A stretch of 64,000 nucleotides of DNA from assembly GCF_002723935.1 (NCBI RefSeq), contig NZ_BEWM01000003.1, forward strand, positions 434,001-498,000, written 5' to 3'. The translations under genes and the position numbers were made by a program. The notes under the pieces are model-generated. The model had not been told where the DNA came from, searched no databases, and was given only the letters and a program-made list of their open reading frames with translations. Positions 14,095 through 20,949 of this stretch are shown in pieces. Position 1 is the stretch's first letter; each line of letters begins with the position of its first letter. This DNA is from Gluconobacter cerinus (GTDB lineage Bacteria > Pseudomonadota > Alphaproteobacteria > Acetobacterales > Acetobacteraceae).

Positions 14095-14648
14095 GCAAGC
14101 TTCCCATCACGAAGGCAGGCCAAAGCGCGCTTGCCGACATCATGACCAAAGCAGTCCAGAAAGCAGTGCTGGAGGGAGATGTAGATCAAGACCTGATCAT
14201 CATCTGTCTGATCGCGCTTTTGATTGGAGGACGGTACACGGATCGAGATCTGTACGAGCCCATCCTGAAACATGGGTGTGTGCTGGAAACCTGCGAAATC
14301 ACGGGCCTTGCGCTCCAGGTCATCGCAAGACATGCCGTGGTGGTTGCCCCACATCGTCGCACCAGTACCTCAAAAAACGATCAGAGCTATCAGATTGGCG
14401 AGATGATCGGGCGAATACTTGGAGCGGACGACTATATCGATCGGATTGATACCGCGTCAGTGCTTGAGCATTTCAACGGCAATGAGCTCTGGAAGATCGC
14501 CATTGATCAGAGGCTAGTGTCCGATCCGATTAGCGACGAAACAAAGCCTGCGAAGTATTCGGCCATCAAGCTGCGAGAGGCGATGGTCGGGAAAATGCCG
14601 AACTGGCGTCCGACCAGCTTTGCCACGTTCACGGAGGATCTGTCGTGA
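14091..14648 (+). CDS. Hypothetical phage protein
   Basis: A 185-residue protein, mainly helical. A hydrophobic segment (DLIIICLIALLIGGRY) could be buried or membrane-associated. A later part (IDTASVLEHFNGNELWKIAI, then REAMVGKMPNWRPTSF) looks like a conserved domain, but I do not recognise it. The ATG at 14091 overlaps the previous stop by four bases; an upstream in-frame ATG at 14016 would add 25 residues inside the previous gene. Confidence 0.6.
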   Translation: MSKLPITKAGQSALADIMTKAVQKAVLEGDVDQDLIIICLIALLIGGRYTDRDLYEPILKHGCVLETCEITGLALQVIARHAVVVAPHRRTSTSKNDQSYQIGEMIGRILGADDYIDRIDTASVLEHFNGNELWKIAIDQRLVSDPISDETKPAKYSAIKLREAMVGKMPNWRPTSFATFTEDLS

Positions 14649-14854
14649 ACGGACTTCATTCAGACATGCGCCAGCTACGCAAGCAGGCGGCGGCCCTTGG
14701 CTGGAGCGCTGGCCGCAGCAATGGCGGACATCTCAGGTGGACGCACGAAACAGGCGGGATTGTCTTCAGCTCATCCACGCCAGGCGACGTCCGATCAATC
14801 CGCAACACTCTCGCCCAGATCAAGCGCAGCACGCCGAAAGGAGCCGCGAAATGA
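14645..14854 (+). CDS. HicA-like (YcfA fold) small protein
   Basis: A 69-residue protein with a GTG start overlapping the previous stop (GTGA). The pattern LRKQAAALGWSAGRSNGGHL, RWTHETGG, then VFSSSTPGDVRSIRNTLAQIKR fits the HicA double-stranded-RNA-binding fold: a helix, the glycine-flanked His near residue 29, and a final basic helix. HicA toxins cut mRNA and are normally paired with HicB. No HicB-like frame is adjacent, so this may be a solitary or repurposed RNA-binding protein. Confidence 0.6.
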   Translation: MNGLHSDMRQLRKQAAALGWSAGRSNGGHLRWTHETGGIVFSSSTPGDVRSIRNTLAQIKRSTPKGAAK

Positions 14855-15477
14855 CCCAGAACACGGAACAGAACGTGCGGACTGTGCGCGAACAGGACGG
14901 CCAAGTTCAGGAAATGCACGCGGATATGGTGAAAGCCGTTTGCGGTCGTCGAAGCGATTACCCTGAAGATGTATTCCGGGCATACCTGAAGCGTCATATC
15001 GTCCTGGCCGAAGCCCGAGGCGCGGAAGAACAGCGCCGGAAGGATGCGGAGGGGGATAGGCCTGTTGCTTGGCAGGTTCGTGATATGCGCGGCGGAGCAT
15101 GGCCTTGGAAACAGTGCTCCGAAAGCGCGCATGAAGAATACAAAAAGCACAGTACTGTTGAGACACGGGAGCTATTCTCCCGCCCCGCCAACGTCGCCGC
15201 GCTGGAAGCCCGCATTGCGGAGCTGACTGAAGCCGAGCAGCTTGCGCGGGCTGATGCCGAGGCGAGTAAGGCGCGTTACGCCATTCTGCACGCTGCCGCG
15301 CTCTCACTTGTCGTCTCCTGTGAACAGGACATGTGCGGTGAGGCAGTAGCGGACGAATTGGACAGCGAACCAGTTTCTTTCTTCCAGAAAGAGGACGGGA
15401 CTATCGGCCATAGTATTCTGACGTTCGGACATATTCGCAACGCCCGCGCCGCCCTCACACGCGAGGGAGGGGTGTGA
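14851..15477 (+). CDS. Hypothetical phage protein with central coiled coil
   Basis: A 208-residue protein. After an acidic N-terminus, RPANVAALEARIAELTEAEQ continues into a long helix rich in Ala/Glu (ARADAEASKARY), typical of the coiled-coil 'phage-associated' proteins of Proteobacteria. No domain of known function is visible. The ATG at 14851 follows a good AAAGGAG ribosome site and overlaps the HicA-like stop by four bases. Confidence 0.6.
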   Translation: MTQNTEQNVRTVREQDGQVQEMHADMVKAVCGRRSDYPEDVFRAYLKRHIVLAEARGAEEQRRKDAEGDRPVAWQVRDMRGGAWPWKQCSESAHEEYKKHSTVETRELFSRPANVAALEARIAELTEAEQLARADAEASKARYAILHAAALSLVVSCEQDMCGEAVADELDSEPVSFFQKEDGTIGHSILTFGHIRNARAALTREGGV

Positions 15478-15662
15478 TGGACAAAAACGTCATGGACGTC
15501 GCTACACGCGCCATCCGCATCCAGATCGCAGATGAACAGCGAGGCATGGTGCTAGCTCAGGAGCGTATCAACGCTCTCACAAAGGCAGAAATTAGAGTTG
15601 AGCAAGCTATAGCCGACTTTGAAAAAGCACAGGCACGCAAGCCCGCAGGAGACCCGGCATGA
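15474..15662 (+). CDS. Small helical phage protein
   Basis: A 62-residue protein that is almost all helix (QERINALTKAEIRVEQAIAD). It begins ATGATG (15474 or 15477), overlapping the previous stop. Its final codons and the start of the next gene lie in a 19-base sequence repeated exactly at the end of the next gene. Confidence 0.55.
   Translation: MMDKNVMDVATRAIRIQIADEQRGMVLAQERINALTKAEIRVEQAIADFEKAQARKPAGDPA
15644..15662 (+). repeat. 19-bp direct repeat, copy 1
   Basis: CGCAGGAGACCCGGCATGA includes a ribosome site, the end of one gene and the start of the next. An identical copy lies at 15961-15979, so the two flank one gene exactly. Confidence 0.85.
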
Positions 15663-15979
15663 AGGCGAATGCAGTAGGAAAAGTGCGCCACAAAACCGCA
15701 ACGATGCTGTCAAAAGCCTTCGAACGTGCGGGCGTAAGCGTCCTGCCATTCGATGGAAGCAATCTCGTGCCTGCAACAGGGTATTGGAAGAAAGCAGATT
15801 GTTTCCGGTGGGAAACTGTTGGTTTGAAAGCGGTCAATCCGGCTTCGGGCAACGCGATGGGACTTTCTGTAGGCTCATGGGACACTATGACTGACATTCT
15901 GAAGGCGGGGAGATTGGACCTTACTCAAGAGCGCCTCGGCGGCTGGGAAGCTCATGCGCGCGCAGGAGACCCGGCATGA
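15659..15979 (+). CDS. Hypothetical phage protein flanked by identical junctions
   Basis: A 106-residue protein with no recognised family. It has several Trp and Gly residues (GYWKKADCFRWETVGLKAV, LGGWEAHARAG). Both its start and its stop lie in the same 19-base junction sequence, which carries the ribosome site and the ATGA overlap. This makes the gene look like an inserted module. Its C-terminus AGDPA is therefore identical to that of the preceding protein. Confidence 0.6.
   Translation: MKANAVGKVRHKTATMLSKAFERAGVSVLPFDGSNLVPATGYWKKADCFRWETVGLKAVNPASGNAMGLSVGSWDTMTDILKAGRLDLTQERLGGWEAHARAGDPA
15961..15979 (+). repeat. 19-bp direct repeat, copy 2
   Basis: Identical to 15644-15662 and 317 bases downstream of it. 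It forms the junction to the 270-residue gene. Confidence 0.85.
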
Positions 15980-16788
15980 GCGGGCGGACGGATACGGATC
16001 AGTACGTCATCGTGGATCTGCGCCGAGAGTGGGCACGGCGGCGGTTCCTGACATTCTGGCGCCCCAACTGCGCAGGGTACGTATACCCGCTTTCATGGGC
16101 TGGCGATTACGCCAGAGCTACAGTGATCGAGAAAGATGAGTACCTGACAAGGCGTCGATATTCTGTTGCGACCGGCAAGTACACTGGCAAATGGGAGCGC
16201 TTTGCTGTCCTGCGATCAGTCGCAGAAGCAATTGCCATCGCCCCACCACCTGGTCAGATCGATGGGAACGCAGGACCTGTCGTGGTCAACAACAAGAAGA
16301 ACCGGGATCACCTGATCGCAAACCGGCTGCGGCTACCGCCGACCGAGCGCATCCGTAAGGCTTGGACAGTGCGCGTGGCCTGGTGGGATGAGGGTGATGG
16401 CTGCATCCTGTATGGACCCTCAGCCAGCAAGGTTCGCGCCAAAGTACAGAGGGATGTTGACGGCGTCTCATTTGCAGGCATCACAGTCCGGCGCTGCAAA
16501 GAAAAGGACATCACTCTCCCTGCTCCAGGTGAAGTTGCCCTGGGACTGACACCCAAAGAGCGGCATGCGCTCCTGCATGCGCATGGATCGACTTGTGGCG
16601 ATGTCATGAAGGCAGGCTTCAGGGATTATTTCTACACGAGCGCAAACGATCCTGTTCTTTGCTCCCTAACGGAGAAAGGACTGATGCGGAAAACAGGAAA
16701 AGGTTGGGGAGATGAAAGCGTGTATTTCGTCACGACAGACGCGGGCAAGCACTGCGCGAACTCCCTTACGCCGGAGTACAACCCATGA
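15976..16788 (+). CDS. Hypothetical phage protein, 270 residues
   Basis: The largest unknown protein of the rightward arm. The N-terminal 70 residues are rich in Arg and aromatic residues (EWARRRFLTFWRPNCAGYVY). The C-terminal part (LTPKERHALLHAHGSTCGDV, then CSLTEKGLMRKTGKGWGDE and FVTTDAGK) has the helix-helix-wing pattern of a winged-helix DNA-binding domain. The ATG overlaps the preceding stop inside the 19-base repeat. Confidence 0.6.
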   Translation: MSGRTDTDQYVIVDLRREWARRRFLTFWRPNCAGYVYPLSWAGDYARATVIEKDEYLTRRRYSVATGKYTGKWERFAVLRSVAEAIAIAPPPGQIDGNAGPVVVNNKKNRDHLIANRLRLPPTERIRKAWTVRVAWWDEGDGCILYGPSASKVRAKVQRDVDGVSFAGITVRRCKEKDITLPAPGEVALGLTPKERHALLHAHGSTCGDVMKAGFRDYFYTSANDPVLCSLTEKGLMRKTGKGWGDESVYFVTTDAGKHCANSLTPEYNP

Positions 16789-16946
16789 ACGAGCCTACAG
16801 ATACGGAGCGACTGGATTGGCTGGAAAAGCAAGCAGCGTTCGCAGTTCTTGACGGCCATAGCGAATATTATCCCATTGACTGGGAATGCGCTCGCGATTC
16901 TCGAAAACGGATTGATAAAGCCATGGACGCGGAGTGGAGGCGATGA
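16785..16946 (+). CDS. Very small phage protein
   Basis: A 53-residue frame from the ATG at 16785 to the TGA at 16946, with four-base overlaps at both ends. The start NEPTDTERLDWLEKQAAFAV is a short motif often seen in small Proteobacterial phage proteins, followed by a Trp-rich acidic segment and a basic end. Function unknown. The support is the unbroken overlap chain. Confidence 0.6.
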   Translation: MNEPTDTERLDWLEKQAAFAVLDGHSEYYPIDWECARDSRKRIDKAMDAEWRR

Positions 16947-17323
16947 GTGATATCTCCTATCCATTGACGAGTGTATTTACCGTAAATGACGTGTTGTCTC
17001 ACCTGAAAGGGCGCATCGGACGCAGGAAGCTCATGGATCACCTGCGCGCCACCCCATCTTTCCAGGGCGGACCAACCCATCTGCGATGGCCAAACAGGAT
17101 CGTGTTTCGTCCCGCTGATTATGAACGTCTTTTGCTGAGCCTCGAATGTCCCTCAAAATCGTCAACCGCCATGGAACGCACCGCCTCTACATCCGCGGCA
17201 CCGTCAGCGGACAAAGCATTAGCGAAAGCACGGGAACTTCTGACCCAGTCCGGGCGGAAGAATACCGCGCCAAAAGGGAAGCCGAGCTCTGGAAAGAGGC
17301 AGTCTATGGCAAGCGCGCTGTAG
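16943..17323 (+). CDS. Excisionase-like winged-helix protein
   Basis: A 126-residue protein. Residues 12-65 (FTVNDVLSHLKGRIGRRKLM, then THLRWPNRIVFRPADYERLL) read as the MerR/Xis-type winged helix used by recombination directionality factors. The C-terminal half is a basic Ser/Lys-rich tail. The gene lies directly before the integrase gene and overlaps it by 178 bases in another frame, which is unusual. The position and fold fit the protein that steers integrase toward excision. Confidence 0.65.
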   Translation: MSDISYPLTSVFTVNDVLSHLKGRIGRRKLMDHLRATPSFQGGPTHLRWPNRIVFRPADYERLLLSLECPSKSSTAMERTASTSAAPSADKALAKARELLTQSGRKNTAPKGKPSSGKRQSMASAL

Positions 17324-18240
17324 TCACATTTGCCCACGCTGTAGGCGCCTATCTTGAAGACTGCGAAAGATCCGAGACCACGAAATTTCATCTAAGGCGT
17401 CTTCTGGATCACTTCGGGACAACCCGTTTGATGGAGATCGCGCAACCCCAGGTCGATGAGGCCTACAAAGCTATTTTGCGAGATGGAGCCCAGGCTTCCC
17501 CCGCGACAAAAATGCGAGGAGTTTTGACTCCACTCAGGGCAATCATGGAGTTTGCAGCAATTCGCCAATGGTGCGAGAGACCCGCTTTTTCAACGCCAAA
17601 AATTCCCAAGCGCAGGACGAACTACTTACAGCCCGATGAAGTAGATCGGCTGATCAGTAGCGCCGCCCCTCACCTACGCCCGCTGATTATCTTCCTGGTC
17701 GGAACAGGCGCAAGACTATCCGAGGCCCTGGAACTCGAGTGGAAAGACGTCGACATCCGAGGGAAGCGCGCCGTTGTCTGGCAGAAGCAAGGCAACGAGC
17801 GCCGTATAGACCTGCCCCCTAGAGTGATTCGAGCGCTCCTCACCTTGGGATACCGCGACGGTCCAGTCTTCCGTCCAAGGATCAGGCGGCCTGATGCTCT
17901 TGGCGTGATCAACGACGGATATGCCAGTAAAGGACGCCTATCAGGCGGCCAGATCAAAAGTGCATGGGCCTCAGCTTGCAGAAAAGCGACGCTTCCCGGC
18001 CGGATTCGGGTTTGGACACCAATCGGCAGCAATACCCAGAAAAGCGCCTTTGTCCCCGAAATCACTCCTCATGATCTGAGACATACATGGGCAACCTGGC
18101 ACTATTGTCTCCATCGAGACATCCTAAGACTGAAAGAAGATGGAGGCTGGGCAACAATTTCGATTGTCACGCGCTACGCAAAAAAGATGCCAGATGAGTA
18201 CAGAAAAGATGTGGAAAACTGGCTTTCTCAGGCTGATTGA
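17146..18240 (+). CDS. int: Prophage tyrosine integrase
   Basis: A 364-residue site-specific recombinase. The N-terminal arm-binding and SAM-like core-binding domains span about 1-165. The catalytic domain shows GTGARLSEALEL (first Arg), the box HDLRHTWATWH (His-x-x-Arg and the later His), and GGWATISIVTRYAK with the nucleophilic Tyr. The start ATG at 17146 lies inside the excisionase-like gene. The gene points toward the 3' end of tRNA-Val 150 bases away, the normal geometry for a tRNA-integrating phage. Confidence 0.93.
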   Translation: MSLKIVNRHGTHRLYIRGTVSGQSISESTGTSDPVRAEEYRAKREAELWKEAVYGKRAVVTFAHAVGAYLEDCERSETTKFHLRRLLDHFGTTRLMEIAQPQVDEAYKAILRDGAQASPATKMRGVLTPLRAIMEFAAIRQWCERPAFSTPKIPKRRTNYLQPDEVDRLISSAAPHLRPLIIFLVGTGARLSEALELEWKDVDIRGKRAVVWQKQGNERRIDLPPRVIRALLTLGYRDGPVFRPRIRRPDALGVINDGYASKGRLSGGQIKSAWASACRKATLPGRIRVWTPIGSNTQKSAFVPEITPHDLRHTWATWHYCLHRDILRLKEDGGWATISIVTRYAKKMPDEYRKDVENWLSQAD

Positions 18241-18241
18241 G

Positions 18242-18279
18242 CGTACAGAACAAAGTCAGAACAAACTGTACGGATTTTT
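18242..18279 (+). terminator. Possible terminator after integrase
   Basis: CGTACAG (18242-18248) pairs with CTGTACG (18266-18272), followed by GATTTTTG. The loop is 17 bases, so the hairpin is weak. Two copies of CAGAACAAA (18246-18254, 18257-18265) lie in the loop region and could be integrase arm sites instead. Confidence 0.35.
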
Positions 18280-18391
18280 GCCAATTCACTCCGAGTCTTG
18301 CGCGCGTTCAGGCGACAACCGGATGCACACCCAAGCAATATCCCGAATCGTGAAACCGGGAACAATATTGAGTATTTTCATGGAGTTCGAA
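18280..18391. other. Prophage end next to tRNA-Val (attachment region)
   Basis: No gene is present. An imperfect inverted repeat (CAATATCCCG at 18336-18345, CGGGAACAATATTG at 18357-18370) lies just inside the tRNA 3' end. The crossover core should overlap the tRNA 3' part, but its exact bounds need the other prophage end, which is outside the window. Confidence 0.45.
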
Positions 18392-18466
18392 TGGTGGGCG
18401 CGACAGGGATTGAACCTGTGACCCCTGCCGTGTGAAGGCAGTGCTCTACCGCTGAGCTACGCGCCC
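18392..18466 (-). tRNA. tRNA-Val (anticodon CAC)
   Basis: The minus strand folds as a complete cloverleaf: acceptor GGGCGCG/CGCGCCC, D-stem GCUC/GAGC, anticodon stem CUGCC/GGCAG with loop UUCACAC, T-arm ACAGG-UUCAAUC-CCUGU, and an encoded CCA end. The anticodon CAC reads GUG. Its 3' end faces the integrase gene, so the prophage very likely used it as its insertion site while keeping the tRNA intact. Confidence 0.95.
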
Positions 18467-18588
18467 ATTCGTTGAGCGGGCTTTTAACAGTGGCGATACA
18501 GTCTGACAAGACGATTTTTTGGCCATGCCATCGCCTTTGTTTGAACTCATTGCGCCGTCAGAAATATTTTGTCTGACTGGGAGCGACA

Positions 18589-19728
18589 ATGAAACGGAAT
18601 GCAGCTTTGGATTGTCTGCGAGGAGCAGCAATTCTTTTTGTGATCAGTAATCATATTGGAATACGCATTCCCCTCTCTCATACGAGGTTGGCCAGCTTTC
18701 TGCCGCGTTGGTTCCTGGTGGGCCTGAACTATAATGGCGGTGAGGCTGTCAGCATTTTCTTCGTCTTGTCCGGCTTTCTGATTGCGTCCCGAATTACGCA
18801 GACCTTCGGTGCTTTGGATCGGATACAGCCGGTCAGGTTCCTCATTCATCGCGCCATTCGTATCCTTCCCTGCCTCGTGTTGCTTGTGAGCGTTCTGGGA
18901 GTGCTCGACTATGTCGGCTTTGAAGATTATCGCTTCTCAAAGCCGGGTCAGAGCTTCCTAGGCGCGACAATGGCAGCTTTCGGGCTGTATTTGAACGTGT
19001 GGCAGGCGCGGCATGGTTGGAGTGTTGCAGGCTGGACGATCCTTTGGTCCCTGTCGATTGAAGAGCTTTTCTATCTGCTGTTCCCGTTCCTCTGCCGATT
19101 GAATGTGTGGTTGCGTGTGGGCGTGCTCCTCCTGCTGGCTGTAACGGCACCCGTGTATCAGGTAACGCTTCAGGGCAATGAAATCTGGCGAGAGCAGGCC
19201 ACCCTGACCGGTTTGGGAACCATTGCGCTGGGTGTTCTCATGGCAATCGTGGCAGCGCGGTATCGTCCTAACGGAAGCTGGCCCGTTGCGATGGGGGGCG
19301 TTGGTTTGCTGATGATGCTGTCAGAGATGTTTGGTCCGCCATCCTGGTGGCATCTGCTGTCTGACGGCTGGTTTGCCGTCCTTTATGGAGGCATTGCCAT
19401 GCTGGTTTTGGCCTGTGGCTGGCGTTCATTTGAAGGTGGTCGATGGAGTTGGTGGATCCGTAGAATGGGGCAACTGTCATATGAGGTCTATCTCACTCAC
19501 ATGTTTGTTGTCATGGCTGCTGTTCGGATCTGGAGGCATAATCATTGGCCGCAAAGCAATGGATGGATTGTCTATCCAGTCTGCCTGATCGTGATCTGGG
19601 GGCTGGGCGAAGCTGTCTCGCGGCTCTTTACCAAGCCCGTTACCAAGTTTCTTGATCGAGCGTTGACGTCCCGGATCTATCAAAAAAGCCGAGTGACAAG
19701 TTCGGTTCAGCCGGAAGTGGGATGCTAA
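18589..19728 (+). CDS. Acyltransferase family 3 membrane protein (OafA/YrhL type)
   Basis: A 379-residue integral membrane enzyme with about ten membrane segments. It starts RNAALDCLRGAAILFVISNH, which includes the conserved R-G and the putative catalytic His, followed by SIFFVLSGFLIASRI and WSLSIEELFYLLFP, all characteristic of the family. These enzymes transfer acetyl or similar groups to envelope sugars. A ribosome site GGGAG lies before the ATG. It is convergent with the GT2 gene and may modify the glycan made by the nearby glycosyltransferases; this link is an inference. Confidence 0.88.
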   Translation: MKRNAALDCLRGAAILFVISNHIGIRIPLSHTRLASFLPRWFLVGLNYNGGEAVSIFFVLSGFLIASRITQTFGALDRIQPVRFLIHRAIRILPCLVLLVSVLGVLDYVGFEDYRFSKPGQSFLGATMAAFGLYLNVWQARHGWSVAGWTILWSLSIEELFYLLFPFLCRLNVWLRVGVLLLLAVTAPVYQVTLQGNEIWREQATLTGLGTIALGVLMAIVAARYRPNGSWPVAMGGVGLLMMLSEMFGPPSWWHLLSDGWFAVLYGGIAMLVLACGWRSFEGGRWSWWIRRMGQLSYEVYLTHMFVVMAAVRIWRHNHWPQSNGWIVYPVCLIVIWGLGEAVSRLFTKPVTKFLDRALTSRIYQKSRVTSSVQPEVGC

Positions 19729-19795
19729 TAGTCCGCCTCCGGCTTAGATGCTTCTTTTCAGAACGCGCGCAGTGAGTTGTCTCAGAACGCTATTT

Positions 19796-20752
19796 TTACT
19801 GTTCTTCCAGCAAGGGAGGTGCGGCCAGTGACAGGTAATGCATACGCTTCAACTCGCGTCGACCCAGTGTGATACTGTCCAGGATCAGGCCGCAAACCAG
19901 TGAGAGTGCTGCAAGGATCATACTGCCTGTGGCAAGGAGCGCTGTAGGAAGGCGTGGGACGAGCCCTGTGTTGAGGTAAGTCACCACGACAGGAATTCCG
20001 AGGATCAGACCGACAAGGGTAAAAAATAGTGAGAGCGCTGCGAAGAACATCAACGGGCGTTCCTGCTTCACCAGATTGATGATGGTTCTCAGGATTAGCA
20101 GTCCATCTGAGTAGGTGCGCAGCTTGGATGCTGAACCGGGCGGACGCTCGATATAAGCTGTTGGAATTTCCCCAATCGGCATGCCGAGTTCGAGGGCATG
20201 GACCGTGAATTCGGTCTCGGTCTCAAAGCCTGCAGAAAGAGCCGGGAAAGATTTTACGAAGCGCCGGGAAAATACGCGATAACCTGAGAGCATGTCACTG
20301 AGGCGACGGCCGAAGACGAGCGTTACCAGTCCTGTCAGTACCTTGTTGCCCAACACATGTCCGCGGCGATAGGCGGCTTCGCGGTCTGTTATGCGCGCAC
20401 CATTTACCATGTCCAGCCCCTCTGACATGGCAGCATGAAGCATGCCGGGTGCTGCTGCAGCCTCATAGGTGGCGTCACCATCAACCAGAATATAATAGTC
20501 TGCCTCAATATCCGCGAACATCCGGCGGATAACGTGTCCCTTCCCTTTCATCCGCTCCGTACGGACAATTGCTCCCGCAGCTTTGGCGACTTCCTTTGTG
20601 CGATCTGTCGAGTTGTTATCGTAAACGTAAATATCTGCGCTCGGCAGTGCTGCACGAAAATCCTGCACAACCTTCTGAATGGTCACTTCTTCATTATAGC
20701 AGGGCACAAGAACAACCGTGCGAGAAGAAGAGAGATGCGCGTTGGAAAGCAT
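19796..20752 (-). CDS. GT2 glycosyltransferase (polyprenyl-phosphate type) with C-terminal membrane segments
   Basis: A 318-residue protein. The GT-A fold is clear: VLVPCYNEEVTIQKVV, YVYDNNSTDRT, then the metal-binding DGDATYE and LSGYRVFSRRF. Two hydrophobic segments (FFAALSLFFTLVGLILGIPV and ALLATGSMILAALSLVCGLI) anchor it in the inner membrane, as in dolichol/undecaprenyl-phosphate sugar transferases. The ATG at 20752 is chosen; a TTG at 20773 is also possible. A good promoter lies at 20799-20827. Confidence 0.88.
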   Translation of the reverse strand: MLSNAHLSSSRTVVLVPCYNEEVTIQKVVQDFRAALPSADIYVYDNNSTDRTKEVAKAAGAIVRTERMKGKGHVIRRMFADIEADYYILVDGDATYEAAAAPGMLHAAMSEGLDMVNGARITDREAAYRRGHVLGNKVLTGLVTLVFGRRLSDMLSGYRVFSRRFVKSFPALSAGFETETEFTVHALELGMPIGEIPTAYIERPPGSASKLRTYSDGLLILRTIINLVKQERPLMFFAALSLFFTLVGLILGIPVVVTYLNTGLVPRLPTALLATGSMILAALSLVCGLILDSITLGRRELKRMHYLSLAAPPLLEEQ

Positions 20753-20798
20753 TGAGATGGGACCAATATTCAAAATGTGTGGAATATCATCTTACAGA

Positions 20799-20827
20799 AG
20801 TATAAATTTATTCTGCGTAAAATTCAA
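20799..20827 (-). promoter_or_regulatory. Sigma70-type promoter of the GT2 gene
   Basis: On the minus strand TTGAAT (20822-20827) and TATACT (20799-20804) are separated by exactly 17 bases in an A/T-rich patch. The predicted leader before the ATG at 20752 is about 40 bases. It is one of the best promoter matches seen in the window. Confidence 0.7.
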
Positions 20828-20898
20828 AGGCCGATGGAAGCTAGTGGGTTCACTGCGGACGGACATGGTTTCGTCAGCTAGCGTAAGCCGCCGTGTTT

Positions 20899-20936
20899 CT
20901 TGTTGAAGAAAGGACCGTAACCCATTCCTCAACAAG
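20899..20936 (-). terminator. Possible hairpin after the 624-residue gene
   Basis: CTTGTTGA (20899-20906) pairs with TCAACAAG (20929-20936) around a 22-base loop, 14 bases past the stop at 20950. There is no long T-run, so it is a weak candidate. Confidence 0.3.
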
Positions 20937-20949
20937 AGGCCTGAAAGGT

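Noticed and set aside
1-18391. Defence or toxin-antitoxin island within the prophage
   Set aside because: Apart from one solitary HicA-like protein and the secreted immunity-region protein, no restriction, abortive-infection or retron-type gene was recognisable.
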